Assembly (NCBI RefSeq): GCF_002994745.2
Contig: NC_037089.1
Span: forward strand, 17,528,641-17,592,640
DNA length: 64,000 nt
Source of the DNA: Rosa chinensis
Taxonomy: Eukaryota; Streptophyta; Magnoliopsida; Rosales; Rosaceae
Reading direction: 5' to 3'
Shown piece after piece: positions 23,121-36,492 of the stretch. Positions within the stretch are counted from its first letter, which is position 1, and every line of letters begins with the position of its first letter. The position numbers and the translations under genes are program-made. The notes beneath the pieces were generated by a model. That model ran no database searches and was not told the DNA's origin. It saw nothing but the letters and a program-made list of their open reading frames with translations.

Positions 23121-25509
23121 TGATGGGTCCTTACAGACGAATGGGCAACTACGTTGGATTTGAGACTCCAACAATAGTCCGCCACTTAATGCCCTTGCAA
23201 GGCGATCTCTTTACAGCTAGATTTGCGGGTTGTCACTTTGATGAGACAGTCTTCCCGTCGTTCGGGGGAGAGAAGAACCCAGATGTTCAACAGGAACGAC
23301 ATGAATTGTCGTGGTCTGTCCCCACTATGTCTCATCTTGATCCCTATTAAAGTGACGAGATCACACAAATATGCTGCAAACATGCCTGCAAGGAAAGACG
23401 TCCCTACGAGAGGACGTAGTGCCACCCTACATGGAGGTAGGCATGGCGCCAATGCCAAAGAGAGTGGCACTCTGGCGTTACAGGTCATGGCCCCAGCTAG
23501 GATGCGTGGGAGGCCCGTGGGTTCGAAGGATACATTGGCACAAACCAATCCTTGATCATCGATACTCAAAAATCCGTCTCATGAGTATCTTCCGGGTTAT
23601 GGTTATCGTTGGAGGACGCCTCAACATCAAAACCTATTCCTGAGAATATAGAGCTCTATGAAACTTATACTCGTGTACATGAGACGTGGGATAGAAACTC
23701 CATCATAATTGGTGACGTAGTTGCGCATTTCATTGCGCATGAGTTTGTTGAGTCCAATGATATCGAACCACGCTCCGTTGATGAATGAATGTCAACGTAG
23801 AGAGTTTTGGCCTAAATGGAAAGATGCGATCCAGGTTAAAATGGATTCTCTAACGAAGAGGAAGGTTTTCGAGCTAGAGATGCCAACACCTCCGAACATA
23901 GAACTTGTTGACTAATGGGTTTTCGTTAGAAAGCGTGATGAGAAAAAGATATGGTAATCTCGCCTTATGGCACAAGGCTTCTCGCAAAACGCCCTGGAAT
24001 CGACTACGATGAGATATATTCTCTCGTAATGGATGTCATTGCACTCCAATACCTTGTCAGCTTAGTAGTTTCCGAATAACTGAACATGCAGCTTACAAAT
24101 GTGGTCACTACGTATCTCTATGGGGATCTAGATACGGAATATACATGAAGGTTCATGGTGAACTCCATTTATCCAAGTCAAGAGGCTCTAGACCACGGAG
24201 CGCGTTTACAATAAGATTGAAACGCTCACTAAAGTGACTACTTGATTGGGAAGGGATATGCCCACGCATTTCTATAACAAGTTTTGGATTCTATAGCGGT
24301 TCATGTTGAACATGATCTTAATTAGAAGCCCTTAAAGAGTTAAGAGAAACCGCTGAACACTTGAAATCCGAAGTTTAAGATGAAGGATTTTGGGAGAACA
24401 CGATTATGTTTCGGTTTAGAACTTGAGCATCGTGTCGATAGATGCTTAGGCATTTTGACAAGGTCAAGCCTTCAAGCACCCCCATGATCATCCATAGTCT
24501 TGATCCTAAAAAGGATCCTCTTCGTTCGAAGGATGATGACGAAGATGCGCTAGGGGCAGAAATGCCCTAGTTAAGTACAATAGGCGCATTATTGTACCTA
24601 GCTCATTGCACAAGACCGGACATCTCATTTACCATGAACTTGTTAGCTAAGATATAGCTCTGCGCCAACGCGACGCCATTAGATTGGTGTAAAAGATATC
24701 CTTCAGTACTTGAGATGTACGATTGATATGGGCTTATTCTATCCCTACAAAGAGATGATGGATTCAGACCCATCACACACCAGGTACGCCGCCAACACTA
24801 GCCTGCGTCCACTATCCCCATCCCAAAACGACATGTGTTTTGGAAGGTTTTGCTGATGTTGGGTACCTCTCTAACCCACACAAAGGACGCTCCCAAAATG
24901 GTTAAGTGTTCACCATGGGAAAAGACAGTGATATCTTGGAGGTCTACAGAATAGACCCTAGTCGCTATATCTTTAAACAATGCAGAGATTATTGCTCTTC
25001 ACAAAGTGGTTCGTGAATGTATATGGATTGGATCCATAATTATGCATGTTCGAAGCAATTGTGGTTTGAAGTCTACCACAGATGAGCCTACGAGCATTTA
25101 GGATAATGCTGCTTGTTTTGAACAAATGAGGCAAGGCTACATCAAAAGCGATAACACCAAGCATAATCAACAACAACAGACTCTCCTCGAGATCAAAGTG
25201 AACTAAGTTCGATCTGAGGACAGTGAGGTAGACTTGTTTACTAAGTCATTGCTCAAATCCATGTTCGAGAAACATGTGGCAAGAATTGGCTTGCGGAAAT
25301 TATCTGAACTCCCATGATCGTAGTCATCAGGGGGAGGCGCAGACATCAGGGGGAGATGTCTACATGTTCACCTCGAAACGTGAAGGGTGTGTTGTGCTCT
25401 TTTTCCCCTTCGACCGAGGTTACTTTTGTCCCACTGGGTTTTTGTTACTCGGCAAGGTTTTTAATGATGCAACGGAAAAAGCACCGCGTTAGGGCAACAC
25501 AAGGGGGAG
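23121..25509 (+). pseudogene. Decayed Ty1-copia pol region
   Basis: Begins exactly at the CACTA end, in the middle of integrase: GPYRRMGNYVGFETP and FTARFAGCHFDETVFPSFGG are copia-type. Further on, in several frames with many stops, come reverse-transcriptase remnants (PKWKDAIQVKMDSL about 23816, TRPDISFTMNLLA about 24611) and the RNase H region (ADVGYLSNPHKGRSQNG about 24850). GGGGGAG purine tracts near 25330 and 25503 are polypurine-tract-like. The reading frame is broken many times, so it is inactive. The part of the element upstream of the CACTA insertion is not visible in this window. Confidence 0.85.
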
Positions 25510-25730
25510 TGTTCAAGGAAAACCTAATTTGTGTTTAGCCCAAACTCTAGGTTACTTGACCTAGTGGTAATAGGGTTCAATTAGAAGGAACTAGATTCCT
25601 AATCAATGTACAATTACTTTCCTTGTATGATTGAGATTTTATGCATTGTAATCCTCTATATAAAGAGGCCCCTATTATCAATGAGAATACACAGCAATTA
25701 TCTCTCAATTTCTGATTCCCTAAAATATTT
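25510..25730 (+). repeat. Partial 3' LTR of the copia element
   Basis: Starts TGTTCAAGG after AAGGGGGAG. It contains a TATA box (CTATATAAAGAGGCC, about 25658) and CAATGAGAATACAC, usual in copia LTRs. The right end is uncertain because no clear CA end with flanking duplication was found. Confidence 0.65.
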
Positions 25731-26015
25731 ATTTATTAATATCTATATTATGTGAGGGCATATATGGTAGTTTAAAAATTTAACCATTCTCTCAAAAATT
25801 GGCTTATTATATAAGATAAGATATCAGATTTTAAGGTACTTTAAGTAATAATAATAGGATTCTCAATAGGGGGGTGAAATTTGCACCCCCAAATTTACAA
25901 ACCACACCCCATTTTATTTTTTTAATAATATTTCTTATCATCTCTTTTGCCACTTCCTAAAACACCCTCCCCCTCTCTCTTCCCTACCACCACCAAGGTC
26001 CCCGTTCTTCTTCCC

Positions 26016-26250
26016 ACTGCCGTCCAAGTCCTCCACAGCCACTGCTGGAACCGCCGTCAAGGTCACCGTCGCCGCACCAAAATCGAAGGCGAAGGCGAAG
26101 CCCAAAGCAGATGCCAATGCAGTCAAGCCCAAGAGAAACGTCAACAGGAACACTGGCATTCTGAAGCCGATCTTCCCGATCTTCACCAAGGACTCCGCCG
26201 CCACCGCCATTATCAACCTCCACCACCTCACAACAACCGTTCATTGACCG
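26016..26250 (+). pseudogene. Captured coding fragment 1, Lys/Ala/Pro-rich (possibly SWIB-type)
   Basis: GC-rich sequence before the ATL part. One frame reads APKSKAKAKPKADANAVKPK and then NTGILKPIFPI. The GILKP word with a basic lead resembles the start of plant SWIB/MDM2 domain proteins, but the match is short and does not continue. The source is uncertain. Confidence 0.3.
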
Positions 26251-26253
26251 TGA

Positions 26254-26671
26254 AAACCTTAAGTCCGAGCATTCTCATCATCGTCGTCGTCGTCACCATC
26301 ATCGCCTCATTTTCCCTCTGCCGAATCCAACAACCGCTTCCTCCGCCACGTCACTCCCTCTTCCAGCGACGACGCCCCAGCCCGAGTATCTCCAGCCGAA
26401 TCCGCTGCCACCGCCGATCCCGTCGCCTCCCTCCCGGTCTTCGCCTTCTCCGCTATCAAGCACTGCCGAGCCTCCTCCACTGCAGTCGTCGCCGCCGACT
26501 GCGCCGTCTGCCTGTTGAAGTTCGAGCGCGACAACCAGCTCCGGCTACTCCCTCTCTGCTGTCATGTCTTCCACATATCGTGCATCGACGCGTGGCTCCA
26601 CTCCCAGCAGACCTGCCCGCTCTACCGGTCTCTGATTTCCGCATCCGACTCCGAGCTCATGAAGATCAGGA

Positions 26672-26690
<19 letters not shown>
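26254..26690 (+). pseudogene. Captured ATL-type RING-H2 finger fragment, broken
   Basis: Order matches ATL ubiquitin ligases. A hydrophobic membrane segment (SILIIVVVVTIIASFSL, about 26266-26318) is followed by SLPVFAFSAIK and the RING-H2 domain CAVCLLKFERD, LLPLCCHVFHISCIDAWL, QQTCPLYR (26498-26634). Two defects are visible. The membrane segment and the RING lie in different frames, implying an indel near 26325. The eighth zinc ligand, normally Cys in CPLC, is Tyr. The fragment lacks the gene ends and cannot encode a normal ligase. The 3' edge runs into (GA)n and the right inverted repeat. Confidence 0.85.
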
Positions 26691-26705
<15 letters not shown>

Positions 26706-26809
26706 GTTTTAGGAAGTGGCAAAAGAGATGATAAGAAATATTATTAAAAAAATAAAATAGGGTGTGGTTTGTAAATTTGGGGGTGCAAATTTTACCCCCC
26801 TTCTCAATA

Positions 26810-27671
26810 TTTATTGTTTCAGATTCGCAATACACTACGAGATATGAGTCTTAAAACAATCACATTACTTAGTTTTCATGTAAGTCTCAATATTTATTGT
26901 ATTCTTCTCAAAAAATACAATCACATGACTTAGTCTTCACGTAATATAGATAATTGATGTAAATTAATCTTGCTATGATGTCACATTATGATTCTTACAC
27001 TAGTTAGTCAAAGCATAATGAAATTGTCAAACTTCTTACGTGGATTAACTGTCTCTTATTTATCCACATTTTTGTGTGCCACCTGACATGGCAAAGTCAC
27101 ATCATCTAGTGAAAGTTTCGTATTTGATGGTTTTTAAGAAATTATTCATTACAACATAACGTTATTTTTAATTGATGATACACCTAACATTACTCATGGT
27201 CTATCCATATTTCTATTTGGCATAACTTGAAGGTGTGGTATCTACTTTTGGCCCATAATATATACTTAAATAGAGTAATAAACGCCACAAGACTCATCAT
27301 TCATGCATGTGAATTGTGAAATAACGAAGTAAACTGAGTATGTCACATACTCACATGCATCAAAGCTCGTGCAGCCTGCCACTGAGTCTAGCAGCATGTG
27401 GCATCCCATCAATCTGTCCGCTCTGGTGCTCCGGTACCATGCATGTGGAAATTGTAAGTATCTAACCTGGAATCGATTAATGACAATACTATTGCAAGTT
27501 CCTACTTATTTATTACCTCCTTCTTGCTTTCTTTTTAGCAAAAGTGGTCTAACAATACATTATAACCCCAAGAATTGTTTCTTGTATGATGGTCGCATGA
27601 CAGTGTTTCTAAAAACAAAAGCTGTGCATCATAAGAATCAGATATCAAATGTTTTCCGGTTTTTGTAGTAA
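26810..27671. other. Spacer, no gene recognised
   Basis: AT-rich. TCTCAATATTTATTGT occurs twice near 26801 and 26886. An open frame at 27369-27668 has no recognisable domain and no family match that I know. Confidence 0.5.
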
Positions 27672-27684
27672 CTAGAAATTGTGT

Positions 27685-27700
27685 CCGCGCTTTGCCGCGG
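27685..27700 (-). other. Helitron 3' hairpin
   Basis: Perfect 5-bp GC stem with a 6-nt loop, nine bases from CTAG. It is the expected stop signal for rolling-circle transposition. Confidence 0.65.
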
Positions 27701-28728
27701 GTTTTGAAGCTAACATAATGTTATTTAAGGACATAATCCAAAAGCATAGAAAATATAGTCGACATAATCATTATATTAACAAAAGATTATCTATTTTACA
27801 ACAAAAGATGAAGTAGATCATGTTCTAGCAACATAACCACCAATACATATGTTCTGGTAGTGTGTTCAAAAAATAGGTTGCCATAGTTTAAAGCTAATTA
27901 CAATTGCTGCTGCAATAGTTTGCAAAAAATAGTTGTATGATGTCCATTAGCAGATGTATATTCTCAAACGGTGTTAGCCTATTGATAGCTAGTCATGGAG
28001 GATGTCCAAAAAGTTGCTTCCTCCAGAGTGCGTGGTTTTGCTGAGGCCAATTGTGAGTGATTCGAAAAAGATGGAGCAGCTGCTTGTGAATCACATTCCA
28101 TTTAGACATTGACAAATCCAGCATGGAAAAAAAGATACTAACCAGCAATAATCTTCAAAAGGCACAACTTTTGGTAGTAGTAATCTCACACCGTTCATAA
28201 TAAGTACGCCAACTACGTAAATGAACCATTCCAGTACAGGAACCAACCACGTCAACATAGGCCTGCACCAACTCCATGAAGCATCAAGGCAAGGAAAATT
28301 GAGAAACCATCATCACCACACCACTCAAGAAATGATAAGGACACCCAAATAAAACCCTCCAATCATTCACAACAATATCGGTCAAGTTTGAAACCAAGTA
28401 AACTGAAAGTGCAATTCATAAAGGGTCAAAACAGCACAGAAGTTTAGATATTGACACCAAAACCGAATAGTCAGAATATATACCCAAACTTTACAGCATT
28501 GTTAATACCTAACTTCCTCAACTTTAACTGCTTGAATTATAATTTACACTCACTACAGAAGAGAAGAAGTTTTGTATCAGTTTTTGCACAAACAAAAACT
28601 TGAAACCCGGAGCCAAAACACCTAATTTATAACACCACATAAACCATCCAAGCATTCCCACTCATTCTTTTTCTTGTTCAAACACAAAATTGGTATCATC
28701 CATTTGTCATACAGACATCAAATTGAAC

Positions 28729-28818
28729 CAATTTCAGAAACCAAAATAGGAGAAAGATAATCTGGGAGAGGGTCAATTTCAGAAACCAAAACAGGAGAAA
28801 GATAATCTGGGAGAGGGT
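28729..28818. repeat. 45-bp tandem duplication
   Basis: Two adjacent 45-bp units beginning CAATTTCAGAAACCAAAA and differing by one T/C. It lies within the Helitron 3' part. Confidence 0.9.
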
Positions 28819-29228
28819 ATCTGACCTGGAGCTCTCTTGCTTTTCTCAACGCAATTTCAAAAGATAATAATCCGGGTATTTGATTCAATACCTTTGAACA
28901 GAGAGGAAGTAAGAAACCACTGAGAACAATATACCAGTTTATATGACGAAAAGCACCACACAAAAAAAAGACCAATTTTTTCCCCATCAAAGTTCCTATA
29001 CTTGCAGGACACAAAGCAAATCCCTAAACCCAATCACCGAACACCAATATTTTGAACCCAAATCAAGAACGGAAACCATTACCTGGTCAGATTGACCAGT
29101 GAAGGAAGCAAAAACAGTGAGATTCCCTGGTACCCGTAGATGGCGAAATTTTGTACTCATTTTCAACCCAACCTCTGTATCTCAGAGCTTGATCGATGCG
29201 GTACAGCTTGATAGCATCACACTTGTCA

Positions 29229-29320
29229 AATTGGAGATCAAACTGATTTGGCTTCTTCTCTTTTGTATTGCAGTGCCCAAGGTTTTGCAAGGACTGCAAA
29301 TTATGGAAAATTAATTTCAG
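29229..29320 (+). repeat. Segment repeated on the far side of the viral block
   Basis: About 90 bp containing TTTGTATTGCAGTGCCCAAG and GACTGCAAATTATGGAAAAT. A diverged copy (roughly 80-85 percent by eye) lies at 49883-49970 in the same orientation. It may be an internal duplication of the Helitron or the trace of two related Helitrons. Confidence 0.75.
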
Positions 29321-29389
29321 AAGTTAGAAACTATAAAATGGCAAAACTCATTGTAAAATAACTAAAATTAAACTCAATGTAAGCTATCT

Positions 29390-30699
<1,310 letters not shown>

Positions 30700-30700
<1 letters not shown>

Positions 30701-33700
30701 ACAACAAAGCAGACTGGTTTCCAGTCCAAATACTTTAAATGTTGCTGGACAATTAGTTCATCTTGACGAATCTCTTCAAATCCAAAGAAGATCATTTTAC
30801 TTTCCAGCTGTAAACTTGTAACAGTTTGTGATCACCTATAAAGTGAGTCATGATGGAGTAACAAAGCGTTGCTACTACATCGGTTACAGGCAGATTTTGC
30901 TGGTCAACAATCATTGCACCAGTTGTTTGTTCTATTTTGACACTGCTTAAAATTTGATTACGTTGATCAGATGTGAGATAGTTATCCCACCATCCTTTCA
31001 ATTACATCTTTGTACCAACGAAAATCTTGAAACTTTTTACATCTTAGATTTGTAAGGGTTTCGGCCATTCTATCTTTGATTGCTTTGTGATCACCTATAA
31101 AGTGAGTCATGATGGAGTAACAAAGCGTTGCTACTACATCGGTTACAGGCAGATTTTGCTGGTCAACAATCATTGCACCAGTTGTTTGTTCTATTTTGAC
31201 ACTGCTTAAAATTTGATTACGTTGATCAGATGTGAGATAGTTATCCCACCATCCTTTCAATTGGCCAGTAAATCCTGCTACGAGGATGTTACCGATTTCT
31301 CTATCTGTTTTTGTATTTTTGTAAACATTGCTAACCATTAACATTTCATTGATGTGTTGGATGATTCTGTATTCACTCATGCCGTCTATGTTCCACTCGT
31401 ACAAAGTACCAGCAGAATATCCAGCATGTTTTTCAAGTTTTGCTTCTTCAAATTGTAAATCTATTGGAGTTGGTCTTGGATAATAATTTCTTGAAGGGGG
31501 AAATTTTAGTTTTTCTATTTTGAAGTTTTCTTCAATTTGGCTGACGTCAGAGTCACTATCTGAATCTTCTCTAATTTCTGTTTGAAATAATTTGATTTTT
31601 GGTGCTGACAACACTAATCCATTGGTTTTAATAATTTGAAAGAATTTGTAGAGATGTTTCCAATGTTGATCAATATTTTGTGAAAAGATTAAAACATCAT
31701 CTATGTAAACAATTGAAAAATTTGAATAAGGATTAAAAATATCATTCATCATATTTTGAAATTCTGAAGGGGCATTTTTGAGTCCAAAGGGCATAACATT
31801 CCATTCGTAGTGTCCGAAGGGAACATTAAATGCTGTTTTGTACTTGTCTTTTTCTGCGATTTGGATTTGCCAAAAACCAGATTTCATATCAAATTTTGAG
31901 AAAACATTTGCTTGAACTAGTCTTTTGAGTAAATCTCTTTTATTTGGAATTGGGTATCTTATCCACTGAAGGACTTTGTTTAAAGGTTTGTAATTAATTA
32001 CAAGTCTTGGAGCTCCTCTTTCTAGTTCAGAAGCCTTCTGAACATAAAAAGCTGAACAACTCCATGGAGATTTGCTAGGTCTTATCAACCTTTTGTCTAG
32101 AAGATCTTGAATTTCTTTTTTGCAATATTCTAATAATTCATTGTTCATTTGAATTGGTCTTGCCTTTGTAGGGATTTTTCTTTCGTCAAAGTCTTTTTCA
32201 TATGGTAATTCAACCATGTGGGTTTTCCTATTCCAAAAAGCATTTGGGATGTTTGAGCTCACTTCCTTTTCTAATTTTTCTTTAAATTCTTTAATTCTAT
32301 TTTGTAAATAAGGCTGTTGAAGTTGATGTTCAATTCTTTTAATTTGTAGATCTTCTTTGAGGTAGTTTATGTGATTTTCTTTGTTTTGAATTAAATTGAC
32401 CCTTTTGGTGATTGCAGCATTTCGAATTAGATTTAAGTTTCTAGTTTTTGCCTTTTCAATAAAAGGAAAACGAATTGTTTGACCTAAAATTGTTGTTTCT
32501 AGACCTTCATCAGTTGTTAAAAATGGATGGATTAAACTGATAAAAGGGGTTCCTAGAATCAGTTCAGTGTCTAAGTTGGTGACAACTGTGAGAAATGTTT
32601 GGATGCAGATATTATCTACACATACATGAACTTTTGGTAATTTGTATCGTATTTTCAATTTTGATCCTTCTGCTCCAGTGAGTTTTTCTTTTGATTTTTC
32701 GCAATATTTGGTAGGTATTATTCCTTGTTGAATACAGTTCATATCTGCTCCTGAATCAATCAAGGCAACTATTTGAATAGTATAAGAATCTGAAATTGCT
32801 AGAGTTATTAATGTTTTCCATTTTTGGTAGGTTACTCTAGTAATAAATCCAATAAATTGTTCATTAAACTTGTGTTCATTAAACACATTTTCTTGAATAT
32901 TTTGATCGTTTTGGCTATTTTCTCCTTTTTCTTCAATTTTGGATGGTTCCTCATTTGTAGGTTTACTCTTGAGTTCCGCAATTTCTGTTTTTAGGAGAAT
33001 TATATCTTTCTTAACTTGGTTTATTTCTTGTTGTAAATCTGAAATTGTTACTTCAGATTTTTGTCTTTTATCGAATCTTTGAAAAATATCTTTTATGTTA
33101 TAAAGGTCATTTGACTGATTATCTTTTCCTATATCTTCTTTAATTAAATCTTTGAAGATAGTAAGAAATTGAGCTTGAAGTTCTGTGTCTTCCATTTTTG
33201 CAGCTATTTCTAAAAACTCATTTTTTGTTTTTCGGGAAATCATTTGGATTTTTAATTTGTTTTTGCAGTTACAAATTTTTATACCTTCTTTTGAGATTTT
33301 ACATTCTGTTTCTTCTTCATCAGAACTTGAAGTTTCTGAGAAGTCAATTTCGTCTATTTGCAAAGCTTCTTCTGAATCAGAGTCGTCATAGTCTGAGCTA
33401 TCTGATTCTGAATCAAGCATGATTTTGAGAAGTTTGTTTTTTGTCTCTTCATCAAGATTTAAAGCATTGATTTTTTGTTTGACTCGACAGTCCTTTTTGT
33501 AATGTCCTGCTTTGCCACACTTGTAGCAAATAGGAAGTTTTGGGTTTTGACCTGAGTCTTTCTTGACAAATTTTCTTTTGTATTTTTTTATAAGGTTTTG
33601 AGCTTGTATAGGGTTTAGATGTGACTTTTCTTTCTGGGTTTGACCTACGTTTTTTATAATACTTTGAATATTTTTTATGATGCTTTGGCTTTTTCCTAGA

Positions 33701-33735
33701 AGGAGATTTGAGAGATTGGTATCCAAATTGTTCAC
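30700..33735 (-). pseudogene. Endogenous pararetrovirus: zinc knuckle, protease and RT fused to a displaced capsid segment
   Basis: Minus-strand continuation of the Caulimoviridae polyprotein at 33452-36313. It contains the CCHC knuckle (CYKCGKAGHYKKDC, about 33500), an acidic Ser/Asp-rich stretch, a coiled coil, the aspartic protease (ALIDSGADMNCI, about 32750) and reverse transcriptase with YIDDVLIFS (about 31700). At about 31575 RT breaks off and capsid-region sequence (DSDVSQIEENFK onward) is joined in frame. The last part is duplicated: 30829-31006 repeats 31086-31263. RNase H is missing from this copy. It is an integrated, rearranged copy and not a replicating genome. Confidence 0.88.
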
Positions 33736-36313
33736 AAAAAGATCCTAGTTCTTTCTTTGTTGTGATTTGATTCTTTTTCATTTGGGCTTTTAACCTAATA
33801 TCATTACAGATTTCTAAACCTGTGGTGTTAATCGTACTAATTAACTGTCCATAGGTTAAATCTCCATAAGGAATTTCATTGCCATAAGTTTGTTTTAACT
33901 TTTGTCTAATTTTTTCAGCAAAAAGATTTGGTAATCCTGATATGAATTTTTCTTTCCATACAGGTTGGTTTGAGTCAGTTCTAAGCATGACTTTTGAGAG
34001 GAAAACATCTTTGTACCAACGAAAATCTTGAAGCTTTTTACATCTTAGATTTGTAAGGGTTTCGGCCATTCTATCTTTGATTGCTTTGTGATCACCTATA
34101 AAGTGAGTCATGATGGAGTAACAAAGCGTTGCTACTACATCGGTTACAGGCAGATTTTGCTGGTCAACAATCATTGCACCAGTTGTTTGTTCTATTTTGA
34201 CACTGCTTAAAATTTGATTACGCTGATCAGATGTGAGATAATTATCCCACCATCCTTTCAATTGGCCAGTAAATCCTGCTACGAGGATATTACCGATTTC
34301 TCTATCTGTTTTTGTATTTTTGTAAACATTGCTAACCATTAACATTTCATTGATGTGTTGGATGATTCTGTATTCACTCATGCCGTCTATGTTCCACTCG
34401 TACAAAGTACCAGCAGAATATCCAGCATGTTTTTCAAGTTTTGCTTCTTCAAATTGTAAATCTATTGGGGTTGGTCTTGGATAATAATTTCTTGAAGGGG
34501 GAAATTTTAGTTTTTCTATCTTGAAATTTTCTTCAATTTGGCTGACGTTAGAGTCACTATCTGAATCTTCTCTAAGGTCAGAAAGGGTATTGATTCTTAA
34601 GGAGTTTGAAGGATTTGAACTAGTGGGTTCACTTAAATTTAATCTTTTTAAGTGTTGTTCAATTTCTTCTAGTAGTTGACTATCATTTTTTAGAGAAAGG
34701 TTTTCATTTGGTTGAAAGGGTTTGAGTATAGGCTCATTTATTTCTTTATTTTTTCCTTTTGGGTCTGGTCTAGATTCAGACCTAACTAATGTTTCTATAC
34801 GGTCCAATTGGGTTCCTACCGTATCTAAATATTGGTTTGTAAAATTGTTTTGTTCCATGATTTTTTGAATATCATCTTTTGTTGCTTCTTTTTGTCTATC
34901 TAGCGCATTTTGCATTTTGTACGGAGAAGCAATAATTGTTTCTTTTCTTATTGGAATTTTTATTTCTTCCATTGGTGGTCTCTTAGCTTCTAGGGTTTTC
35001 CTATCTGCTAGAGTCCAAGTTTTTGTGACTTTGTTTGTTACATTAATTTTCTTGTTAGAATTATTTTCAGTTTTGGACAAGTCAAAGTACCAATCAAAGA
35101 AATAAATATTTAATTTGTGTTTGTTCATAAAAGCATAGTATTCTTCTTGAATTTGGTCTCTTTCTTGTTTGTCAAAGATTGCAAAGAAGGCTTTACGTTT
35201 GGAACTATTTTGGTCAGAATAAAAGTCTTTCCTTAGGTACTCTTTGTCAATTTCAAAGGGTTTTAATATTGTAAAAATTTGAGGATCTCTTATTTCTTCT
35301 GCAGGCATTGAGGATTGAGTTGGAGAAGCTTGTCTAGTTTCTTGTTCTTCTACTGTATAGAAGGGTCTTGGTATTGTAGAGGTTTCATCTAAATTTCTTA
35401 AATTTAGGTTTCTAAGATTTCTTTCGTTTTCATGTGAGATTGGGGTTGATCGGGTAGATCTATTTGAGCTTGAAAATTGTCTGCAGAGCAGATTGTTTCC
35501 TGAACTACTTGATGCAAAGCGTATATTTACACTTCCATCAGAATTTTGGGAAATATAATCTACTTGATGGCTTTCTATGGGTTTTGGAGGAACTGCCTCA
35601 TCAAGTTTCCACTCAGAGGGTAGCTCGATGTCAGTCCACTTTATCATTTTGGGTATGACAATATTTGACTTTCTCATATCTGTTTCTAATAAAAGAGTTT
35701 GACCTTTGGGATCTGTAGATTTAGCTTTTGCACTTAATAGAGTATTCATTACTCTGTAGTGAATTCGGTAAATGACAGCCAAGGGTTGTTCACCTGGAGA
35801 CATGTCATAACCATGTGTTTTGACATTTAGGGTTAAAGCTTTTAAAAGTCCTGGATCATTAAGTGACACAGGAAAGTTTGGAAAACATTCAAAGTGAATA
35901 GGGCCATTGCATAAACTTGATTCAACTAGTCCTAAAATTGAGTCTTCAAAGTTTCTGTGTCTACAATCACGTAGAGCAACAAAAACAGAGGCTTTGAGAC
36001 CATTTCTGGTCAAGGGTTGAATTCCTACTTGTACTGCACCTATATGCAAATACTTGTAGTCTTTCTTTTTGTGTTCTGCTAAAGCTTTTTGAGTAAACAT
36101 TTGAATAATTTGATGGTCAGAACCTACTTCAATAGTTTGTTCTTGTGTCTTAATTGAATATAAAGTTTTGAAGTCAAAAGTGCCTATTTTGTATATTTCA
36201 CTGTAGCTTTTCTTTGGTAATTTCCAGTTTCCTACAATTTCAGTTGAGCTATGAGAAGACCACTCCTCACAGTTTAGCATAGTATCTGAAATACTACTCG
36301 ATTCAGAAGTCAT
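33452..36313 (-). pseudogene. Endogenous pararetrovirus: movement and capsid part of the polyprotein
   Basis: Open frame of 953 residues from ATG at 36313. Residues 1-300 resemble a 30K-type movement protein of Caulimoviridae (SLNDPGLLKALTLNV, MRKSNIVIPKMIKW). Residues 350-560 are a charged linker region. Residues 600-830 are the capsid/Gag-like core (LKGWWDNYLTSDQRNQIL). Near the C-terminus an extra A in an A run (about 33590) shifts the frame, so the zinc knuckle continues in the overlapping frame of the neighbouring entry. The single-polyprotein order movement, capsid, protease, RT fits florendovirus- or petuvirus-like genomes; the genus is inferred. Confidence 0.88.
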
Positions 36314-36492
36314 CGGGATTTAAGAGATTTTAGAGGGAGATGGACTTAATTCTTAGGCTGAGGTCTTTGATGGGGCACCCAAGCTTACCAACGGTTTCAC
36401 TGCGCCTCTCTGCGACTTACTACCGGGAACACAAGTTGCTACTTCTTCAAAGGACAACCTCCTAAGGTTTGGGTCTCTCTCTCACTAACTTC
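36314..36492 (-). promoter_or_regulatory. Pararetrovirus leader fragment (minus strand)
   Basis: Non-coding viral leader just upstream of the movement-protein ATG (CTCTTAAATCCCGATG). The same leader is at 43993-44170 (minus) and 47207-47343 (plus). It stops before the primer site here: the junction with RT sequence is at about 36492. Confidence 0.75.

Larger units (their letters stand above)
25869..26800. mobile_element. Pack-MULE carrying an ATL RING-H2 gene fragment
   Basis: 932-bp element flanked by the 9-bp duplication TTCTCAATA (25860-25868 and 26801-26809), the length typical of Mutator-like elements. The terminal inverted repeats are about 105 bp and almost identical (GGGGGGTGAAATTTGCACCC at the left; the right end in reverse complement differs at only a few bases). 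There is no transposase inside; the interior is GC-rich plant coding sequence, far above the AT-rich surroundings. It is therefore a gene-capturing, non-autonomous element. Confidence 0.92.

Noticed and set aside
25274..25538. Small genes of 72-74 codons near the copia end
   Set aside because: They lie in the polypurine and pre-LTR zone of the decayed copia element and overlap each other.
26515..26712. Functional RING-H2 E3 ligase
   Set aside because: Eighth zinc ligand is Tyr, the membrane segment is in another frame, and the fragment ends in the transposon inverted repeat.
33452..33735. Programmed ribosomal frameshift between the capsid and protease frames of the virus
   Set aside because: The other copy has its frame change at a different A run, so both are independent decay.
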